NCBI GenBank assembly: GCA_016209665.1
Contig: JACQVT010000248.1
Span: forward strand, 1 to 7,767
Length of the DNA: 7,767 nt
Source: Planctomycetota bacterium
GTDB lineage: Bacteria > Planctomycetota > Phycisphaerae > UBA1845 > PWPN01
Direction: 5' to 3'
In this document: piece by piece, positions 1-4,201 of the stretch
How the letters are laid out: each line of letters begins with the position of its first letter
Position numbering within the stretch: the first letter of the stretch is position 1
Notes under the pieces: generated by a model
Told to the model about the DNA's origin: nothing
Seen by the model: only the letters and a program-made list of their open reading frames with translations
The model's database searches: none
Translations under genes and position numbers: made by a program

Positions 1-1909
1 CCAGGCCCGTGGCCACCCCGGGTACCCCGGTCTGCCGCGCCGCTTCATAGGTGAACCGCTCGGGACCCAGATACGACTTGAGCTGCCCCGGCCCGATTGC
101 GGTGGGTTTTCGTCGGCCGCCTGCAACCTCGGCGGCCACGCCGCGGATCACGGCCCCGATTTGTCGTTCGAGGTCGCGGACTCCCGCCTCCCGCGTGTAG
201 GCGGTGGCGATCCGCCGGATGGCGTCGTCGCTGAAGGTCACCTGCTCTGCGGTCAGCCCGTTCTCCTTCAGTTGCCGCGGCACGAGGTAGCGGCGGGCGA
301 TGAACACTTTCTCCTGCGTGGTGTAGCCCGACAGCGTGATCAGCTCCATCCGGTCGCGCAGGGGCGGGGGGATGGGGTCGAGGTAGTTGGCCGTCCCGAT
401 GAACAGCACACGCGAGAGGTCGAACGCCACGTCGAGGTAGTTGTCGACGAAGTTGTTGTTCTGAGCCGGGTCGAGCACCTCCAGCAGAGCGCTCGACGGG
501 TCACCCCGGAAGTCCTGCCCGATCTTGTCGACCTCGTCGAGCATGAACAGCGGGTTGCGGGAGCCGGCCCGGCGGATTTCCTGGATGATGCGGCCGGGCA
601 TCGAGCCGATGTACGTGCGGCGATGTCCCCGCAACTGGGCTTCGTCGTGGATACCGCCGAGAGACAGGCGGATGAACTTGCGGCCCAGGGCCCGGGCGAT
701 CGACTGGCCGAGCGACGTTTTGCCCACGCCCGGCGGGCCCAAAAAGCACAGGATCGGCCCCTTGCCCTCGGGATTCAGCTTGCGGACGGCCAGGAACTCG
801 AGGATGCGCTTCTTGACCTTGTCCAGGTCGTAGTGATCCTCGTCGAGGATCTGCCGGGCCCGGTCGAGGTCGAGCTGGTCGGCGGTCTGGACGGCCCAGG
901 GCAAGTCACATAGCCAGGTGACGTAGTCGACCGCGACCGAATACTCGGGTGACGCCTGCGGGATGCGGGCGATGCGGCCCAGTTCGCGCTCCGCTTCCTT
1001 TCCCGCTTCCTCCGACAGGCCGGCCTGGGCGACGCGCTCGCGGAGGTGCTCGATCTCGGAGGTCCGGCCGTCGGCCTCGCCCAACTCCTTCTGGATGGCC
1101 TGGAGCTGCTGTTGCAGGTAGTACTCGCGCTGCTGCTTGTCCATCTGTTCGCGGACCTGCGAGTGGATCTTGTCGGACAGCTCGAGCACCTCGACCTGCT
1201 GGGCGAGGATGGCGTTGACCTTGCGCAGGCGCTCGGCGACGTCGAACGTCTCCAGCAGTTCCTGCCGCTTGACCGTCGGCATGGGCAGGTTGGCCCCGAG
1301 GAAATCGGCCACGCCGCCGGGCGTGTCGATGTTGGTCAGGACGACCTGGGCCTCGTCGGGGATGCTCGGCGACAGTTCGATGACCCGGCTGGCCCCCTGG
1401 CGGGCGTTGTTGACCAGGGCCTCGATCTCGCTGCTCAGCTCGGTCGAGTCCTCGCGGGTCTGGATCGCAGCGGTCAGGATGGGGTCGGTCGACACCATCT
1501 CCACGATGCCGAATCGCGTCAGCCCGTGGACGATGATGTTTACCGTGCCGTCGGGCATGCGGATCAGCCGCAGGATCGAGCAGACCGTGCCCACCCGGTA
1601 CACGGTGTCCAGCCCGGGATCCTCGGTTTCGGCGAACCGCTGGGTGACCACGCCGATCATCTTGTTCGTGCCGATGGCCTGCTCGATGGCCCGCTTGGAC
1701 TTCTCGCGCTCGACGCCCAGGGGAACGATGGTTCCCGGGAAGGCGACCACTTCGCGCATGGGCACAATCGGCAGCCGGTCGGGAATCGGCGTGCGCTTGC
1801 CGGCGGCGAGAGCCCCTGCGGATTTGGCGTCTTGGCGGGCCGGGCTCGGCGGCGCGACGGCCGGGGCCTGGTCGGGTGGGGAAGCTGACGTGTCGGTCGG
1901 CTCGTCCAT
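1..1909 (-). CDS. lon: Lon protease (endopeptidase La), 5' 636 codons, cut by window edge
   Basis: ATP-dependent cytoplasmic serine protease that degrades misfolded and regulatory proteins. The ATG at 1909 is the first start after an in-frame TAG (1955-1957), which is the stop codon of the upstream hsp20. Visible in order: an acidic/proline-rich lead of about 35 residues, a LON substrate-binding domain starting at LPIVPMREVVAFPG, a coiled-coil-like stretch (EQMDKQQREYYLQQQLQAIQ), then the AAA+ module with Walker A GPPGVGKTS (residues 391-399, K397), Walker B LFMLDEVDK (454-462, D458/E459), the GDPSSALLEVLDP segment and the sensor region PPPLRDRMELI. The reading frame leaves the window at residue 636, in the TGL that opens the S16 protease domain. 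The catalytic Ser-Lys pair is therefore outside and cannot be checked. No strong Shine-Dalgarno is seen. It lies 45 nt behind hsp20 and is probably co-transcribed with it. Family assignment is secure. Confidence 0.97.
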   Translation of the reverse strand, partial: MDEPTDTSASPPDQAPAVAPPSPARQDAKSAGALAAGKRTPIPDRLPIVPMREVVAFPGTIVPLGVEREKSKRAIEQAIGTNKMIGVVTQRFAETEDPGLDTVYRVGTVCSILRLIRMPDGTVNIIVHGLTRFGIVEMVSTDPILTAAIQTREDSTELSSEIEALVNNARQGASRVIELSPSIPDEAQVVLTNIDTPGGVADFLGANLPMPTVKRQELLETFDVAERLRKVNAILAQQVEVLELSDKIHSQVREQMDKQQREYYLQQQLQAIQKELGEADGRTSEIEHLRERVAQAGLSEEAGKEAERELGRIARIPQASPEYSVAVDYVTWLCDLPWAVQTADQLDLDRARQILDEDHYDLDKVKKRILEFLAVRKLNPEGKGPILCFLGPPGVGKTSLGQSIARALGRKFIRLSLGGIHDEAQLRGHRRTYIGSMPGRIIQEIRRAGSRNPLFMLDEVDKIGQDFRGDPSSALLEVLDPAQNNNFVDNYLDVAFDLSRVLFIGTANYLDPIPPPLRDRMELITLSGYTTQEKVFIARRYLVPRQLKENGLTAEQVTFSDDAIRRIATAYTREAGVRDLERQIGAVIRGVAAEVAGGRRKPTAIGPGQLKSYLGPERFTYEAARQTGVPGVATGL

Positions 1910-1954
1910 CGGTCTGGTGGGATCGGTTGAAGGTCTCGTTCGGTCGTCTTGTAC

Positions 1955-2368
1955 CTACGCCGCCTGCTTGTCCACGGTGATCCACAGAAAGCCGCGGTCG
2001 AGCCGGGCCGTCGTCGAGCCCAGGTCCGCCTGGCTGGGCAATGCGATGGCCCGGAAGAACCGGCCCGAATCGATCTCGATCCGCAGGATGCACTCGGGAT
2101 TCAAGGGATCGGAAGGGACCGGCACCGGCCGCTCGCCCGAGATGTGAATCTCCTGGTCGACGACCTCGACGGCCACCTCGTCCTTGTCGAGGCCGGCCAG
2201 CTCGACGCAGATGTGGAACCGGACCTCGTCCTCGTAGACGTTGACCAGCGGCTGCCAGGCGGGCGACTGCGAGAAATGGTAGTACCCGCGGGAAACCGAT
2301 TCGCGCCGGCCGAAGAACGCCCCGAACGCTCCCGGCGACTGCTCGGAAGCCTGGAACTCGATCAACAT
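1955..2368 (-). CDS. Hsp20/alpha-crystallin small heat-shock protein
   Basis: A 137-residue ATP-independent holdase chaperone that binds unfolding proteins in the cytoplasm. The alpha-crystallin domain spans roughly residues 33-135: VNVYEDEVRFHICVELAGLDKDEVAVEV, then IHISGERPVP, then GRFFRAIALPSQAD and the closing DRGFLWITVDK strand. This is the normal order of the beta-sandwich. The protein stops soon after that strand, so the C-terminal I-x-I tail used by many family members for oligomer assembly is absent. The ATG at 2368 is chosen over an open frame reaching to 2701 because GGGAG (2376-2380) sits 7 nt before it and the homologous part begins there. The longer upstream part is arginine-rich and looks non-coding. 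Lon follows 45 nt downstream in the same direction, giving a chaperone-protease pair. No CIRCE operator (TTAGCACTC-N9-GAGTGCTAA) is visible upstream. Confidence 0.93.
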   Translation of the reverse strand: MLIEFQASEQSPGAFGAFFGRRESVSRGYYHFSQSPAWQPLVNVYEDEVRFHICVELAGLDKDEVAVEVVDQEIHISGERPVPVPSDPLNPECILRIEIDSGRFFRAIALPSQADLGSTTARLDRGFLWITVDKQAA

Positions 2369-2438
2369 GGGTGAACTCCCGGTGTGGCTGCCGACGCGCC
2401 CCGGCTCAACGTGCCCGTCACGGCAACTCCAACGGTAG

Positions 2439-2467
2439 AATGTATCACTGGCTGGTGCCGATCGCCA
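2439..2467 (-). promoter_or_regulatory. possible hsp20-lon promoter
   Basis: On the minus strand TGGCGA (2462-2467) and TACATT (2439-2444) are 17 bp apart, about 70 nt upstream of the hsp20 start. The -35 match is poor (3 of 6). It is listed as the best candidate in the 210 nt leader, not as a firm call. It overlaps a TAGAAT on the other strand. Confidence 0.22.
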
Positions 2468-2561
2468 GCGCGGGTTGTGGGCGGCCACGCCGAACCCACG
2501 TTTGATGCACCTGCCGGTCCAGGCCCGCCGGCCGGAGCGTCGCGCGGAGGGCAGGGTGGGC

Positions 2562-2569
2562 GGTAGAAT
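2562..2569 (+). promoter_or_regulatory. possible -10 element GGTAGAAT for the short ORF at 2579
   Basis: TAGAAT (2564-2569) lies 9 nt before the ATG at 2579, so a transcript would be nearly leaderless. There is no convincing -35. The same 10-mer CGGTAGAATG also occurs at 2433-2442, with no recognisable gene behind it. Confidence 0.3.
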
Positions 2570-2578
2570 GCGCTCTCG

Positions 2579-2833
2579 ATGGGCAGGGATGGGACGGATC
2601 GACGGCGCGGTGGGCGAGGAGGCGAGGAGCGCCGACGGCCTCGCTGGGGCACGGTCTTCGTGCCGGCCGCGCTGGTGGGCGCGGTCGTGGTGGCGGTGCA
2701 CGCGCCCGCGGTTCCCTGCCGGGCCACGTTTTTCGATGATGATGCCTATGTAATTATATACTGTGTCGATTCCAGGCGATTATTCCATCTACCTAGCGTT
2801 TTTGGGCTTGCAGTGGTTCCCTTGATGCGCTAG
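2579..2833 (+). pseudogene. truncated N-terminus of a multi-spanning membrane protein (remnant)
   Basis: An 84-codon ORF. It begins with an Arg/Gly-rich cytoplasmic-like lead, then one hydrophobic segment (about residues 24-43, TVFVPAALVGAVVVAVHAPA), then CRATFFDDDAYVI. A basic lead, one helix and a DDDAYV-type motif is how many large bacterial TPR/glycosyltransferase-like membrane proteins begin (family recollection, not a search). Here that pattern breaks at about position 2752, and the remaining 27 codons run through a markedly A/T-richer stretch and resemble nothing I know. I read it as the left end of a gene whose remainder was deleted or replaced. The alternative is a real 84-residue single-pass protein. 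There is no Shine-Dalgarno before the ATG, only a possible -10 element 9 nt upstream. Confidence 0.38.
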
Positions 2834-2836
2834 GAT
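2808..2836 (+). promoter_or_regulatory. candidate promoter for a short RNA
   Basis: TTGCAG (2808-2813), a 17 bp spacer and TAGGAT (2831-2836), within the A/T-richer stretch. Predicted transcription would start near 2843, right at the base of the two-stem structure that follows. Confidence 0.38.
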
Positions 2837-2842
2837 AACGCG

Positions 2843-2912
2843 CGCCCGAGGCATCCCCCCTAAGTCCGTCTGGTTCACCCCGGCCAGACGGCAAGCGCCT
2901 CGGGTTTATTTT
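2843..2912 (+). ncRNA. candidate ~70-nt structured small RNA
   Basis: No ORF is evident. An outer stem CCCGAGGC (2845-2852) / GCCTCGGG (2897-2904) encloses a second perfect 8 bp stem CCGTCTGG (2866-2873) / CCAGACGG (2884-2891). The outer stem is followed directly by TTTATTTT. With a TTGCAG-17-TAGGAT promoter ending 7 nt before the start, this makes a compact promoter, structured body and terminator unit. It matches no RNA family I recognise (not 6S, SRP RNA or tmRNA). The alternative is simply a complex terminator for the broken ORF upstream. Confidence 0.35.
2845..2912 (+). terminator. rho-independent-type terminator
   Basis: Perfect GC-rich 8 bp stem CCCGAGGC/GCCTCGGG closed by a long, internally paired loop and followed by TTTATTTT (2905-2912). 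The other strand has no T-run, so it acts on plus-strand transcripts. It would end either the short RNA starting near 2843 or read-through from the remnant ORF. Confidence 0.5.
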
Positions 2913-2965
2913 GCGCACGCACGGCTCCCTCGTCGCCTCCTGGGGATGGGTATCTTGCCTTGGGG

Positions 2966-2984
2966 GGCGGGCATCTTGCCCGCC
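2966..2984. repeat. short perfect hairpin, REP-like
   Basis: GGCGGGCA-TCT-TGCCCGCC is a perfect 8 bp stem with a 3-nt loop. A degenerate relative, GGTATCTTGCC (2949-2959), lies just to the left. Hairpins of the GGGCATCTTGCCC kind are, as far as I recall, common intergenic repeats in planctomycete-like genomes. No T-run follows, so a terminator role is not supported. Confidence 0.5.
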
Positions 2985-3036
2985 TTCCGCGCGGCCCGCG
3001 AGTCTCGGCGGGGCCCGTGACGTAATCGGTGGGGTA

Positions 3037-3102
3037 TTTCAGAGCCCCGCGCGCGAACGAGGGGGTCGAATCTACCCATCGCTGGCGCTGCGGGCTCTGA
3101 AA
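3037..3102. repeat. 66 bp imperfect palindrome, interspersed-repeat-like
   Basis: The ends TTTCAGAGCCC (3037-3047) and GGGCTCTGAAA (3092-3102) are perfect inverted repeats. Inside, pairing continues with bulges at 3048 and 3089 and a few mismatches (GCGCGC against GCGCTGC, then CGA against TCG, then GGG against CCC), giving one long hairpin of about 25 pairs. It lies in the gap before the DUF547 gene. No protein is supported there: the short frames across it on both strands are Arg/Pro-rich and look spurious. It is probably a dispersed repeat, but other copies are outside the window. Confidence 0.5.
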
Positions 3103-3168
3103 GGTCCGCCTCCTCATCTTCGCCCGGGATGTCACACACCGGTCTCGGCGTGACCGAACACCCGCCCC

Positions 3169-3196
3169 TCGACGAAATCGCGGGGCCGGCTACAAT
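3169..3196 (+). promoter_or_regulatory. promoter for the DUF547 gene
   Basis: TCGACG (3169-3174, 4 of 6 to TTGACA), 16 bp spacer, TACAAT (3191-3196). The start would be near 3203, giving a leader of about 31 nt to the ATG at 3234, with AAGGGG as ribosome binding site. Confidence 0.5.
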
Positions 3197-3233
3197 GCGG
3201 CTCGTCTTGCGGTATCCACAAGGGGATGCATCC

Positions 3234-4109
3234 ATGTTGTCGTTGGGTAAGTCTCTGTGGGCACAGGTTTTGGTTATGGGCGTCGTGGTCGGGGTCGCCG
3301 GCGGATGCGTGGAAAACGCCCTGCGGCCGGACGCGAGCCTGCTGCGCGAACTGCGGAACCAGCCGTACTCCGACCGCGACTGGGCGATTGTCCTGCGGGA
3401 CAACGTGCGGTACGGGCTGGTGGACTATCAGACGCTGCGGGCGAATCCCGAGCCGCTGCTGCGGTACTGCGCGCTGGTGGGCCTCACGGGGCCGACCCGC
3501 ACGCCCGACCAGTTCCCGGGCCGCACACACGAGACGGCGTACTACGTCAACGCCTACAACGCGCTGGTGCTGTGGGCGGTGCTGTCGCGGCCGCAAGACC
3601 CGCCGACGATGTACGACTACTCGATGCCGCAACTTGAATACGACTACCACTTCACGCTCGACGGGGCGATGGTCACGCTCATGCGGATTGAAGACAAGAT
3701 GCTCAAGGCCAGCGGCGGCGACGTTCGGACCTTGCTGGCCACGTCGAGGGCGGCCATGGGTACGCCGCGGCTGGCCGGCGAGCCCCTTCGGCCGGAGACC
3801 CTCGACCGCCAGCTTGCCGATGCCGCGGCCGAGGCCCTGGACCTGCCGGAGATCCTGCGGATCGACCACAGCACGCGGAGCATCCAGGTCTGGCAGCTCA
3901 TCATGAGCCGGCAGAACGATTTCATCGAGTGGTGGAAGGACCAGCGGCGGCTGCGGACGGCGTACCTGTTCAACGTCCTGCTGGAGCTGGCCTCGCCGCA
4001 GAAGCGCCGGGCACTGCAAAGCGCGGTGGGGTATTCATTCCGGGGGATCGCGTTCGATCGGTCGCTCAACCGGTGGGAACGGCGGGCGGACCGGCCGCTC
4101 GTGCCCTGA
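3234..4109 (+). CDS. DUF547-domain lipoprotein
   Basis: A 291-residue protein of unknown function. The ATG at 3234 is preferred to the earlier in-frame ATG at 3129 because AAGGGG lies 8 nt before it, a promoter lies between the two, and a signal peptide starts exactly there. Residues 1-25 have a basic start (LGKSLW), a hydrophobic core (VLVMGVVVGVAGG) and a Cys at 25 after VAGG, a slightly atypical lipobox, so it is likely a lipoprotein facing the periplasm. DUF547 features: YYVNAYNALVLWAVL, then DYHFTLDGAMVTLMRIEDKML, and a C-terminal half with DRQLADAAAEALDLPEILRID. In many relatives a Cys-rich CASRSCPPL-like segment lies between these. Here it is ATSRAAMGTPRL, without cysteines. The M20 peptidase follows 92 nt downstream, probably on the same transcript, with a palindromic element in the gap. 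Family fairly sure, function unknown. Confidence 0.85.
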   Translation: MLSLGKSLWAQVLVMGVVVGVAGGCVENALRPDASLLRELRNQPYSDRDWAIVLRDNVRYGLVDYQTLRANPEPLLRYCALVGLTGPTRTPDQFPGRTHETAYYVNAYNALVLWAVLSRPQDPPTMYDYSMPQLEYDYHFTLDGAMVTLMRIEDKMLKASGGDVRTLLATSRAAMGTPRLAGEPLRPETLDRQLADAAAEALDLPEILRIDHSTRSIQVWQLIMSRQNDFIEWWKDQRRLRTAYLFNVLLELASPQKRRALQSAVGYSFRGIAFDRSLNRWERRADRPLVP

Positions 4110-4115
4110 CGACGA

Positions 4116-4177
4116 CCCTTGACACGCCGCACGGCTTCGCCGATATGAACGCGCATGCGTTCGCGGCGAGTCAAGGG
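4116..4177. repeat. three-stem palindromic element, copy A (intergenic)
   Basis: 62 bp, starting 6 nt after the DUF547 stop and ending just before the peptidase ribosome binding site. Outer arms 4116-4130 and 4163-4177 pair over 15 positions with one A-A mismatch at the ninth (4124/4169). The outermost 12 bases are CCCTTGACACGC and GCGAGTCAAGGG. Inside are a 4 bp hairpin CGGC-TTC-GCCG (4132-4142), a 4-nt linker, and a 6 bp hairpin GAACGC-GCAT-GCGTTC (4147-4162) abutting the right arm. The trinucleotide CGA flanks both sides (4113-4115, 4178-4180). No T-run follows, so it is not a standard terminator. A second copy with the same architecture is at 4569-4631. Confidence 0.8.
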
Positions 4178-4189
4178 CGAGTGTGACAC

Positions 4190-4194
4190 GGGAG
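4190..4194 (+). promoter_or_regulatory. ribosome binding site deciding the peptidase start
   Basis: GGGAG sits 7 nt before the ATG at 4202, immediately downstream of palindromic copy A (12 nt away), so folding of that element in mRNA could affect its accessibility. Confidence 0.6.
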
Positions 4195-4201
4195 TGAGTC
4201 C

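Noticed and set aside
906..2093. A 395-codon minus-strand ORF overlapping lon in another frame.
   Set aside because: Arg/Gly/Pro-rich out-of-frame translation of lon; no domain visible.
161..2374. Long plus-strand reading frames opposite lon and hsp20 (for example 161-913, 1046-1888, 1137-2147).
   Set aside because: They are antisense shadows of a clearly recognisable Lon/Hsp20 coding strand in GC-rich DNA and show no family motifs.
2433..2505. A 21-codon ORF after the first CGGTAGAATG (ATG at 2440).
   Set aside because: Start lies inside the presumed -10 element, no ribosome binding site, no recognisable product.
1955..2701. A 248-residue version of Hsp20 starting at 2701.
   Set aside because: The added 111 residues are Arg/Pro-rich and unlike the family; a GGGAG site supports the start at 2368.
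2875..3403. Minus-strand ORFs across the repeat cluster and the start of the DUF547 gene.
   Set aside because: Low-complexity Arg/Pro/Ser peptides reading through hairpin repeats; no family pattern and no ribosome binding site.
4116..4177. Copy A as a rho-independent terminator of the DUF547 gene.
   Set aside because: No T-run follows the stem on either strand, and a near-identical fold occurs inside the peptidase coding region.
4116..4177. The cloverleaf-like fold as a tRNA gene.
   Set aside because: Outer stem of 15 bp, only two inner arms, no T-loop or anticodon-arm consensus and no CCA-type acceptor geometry.
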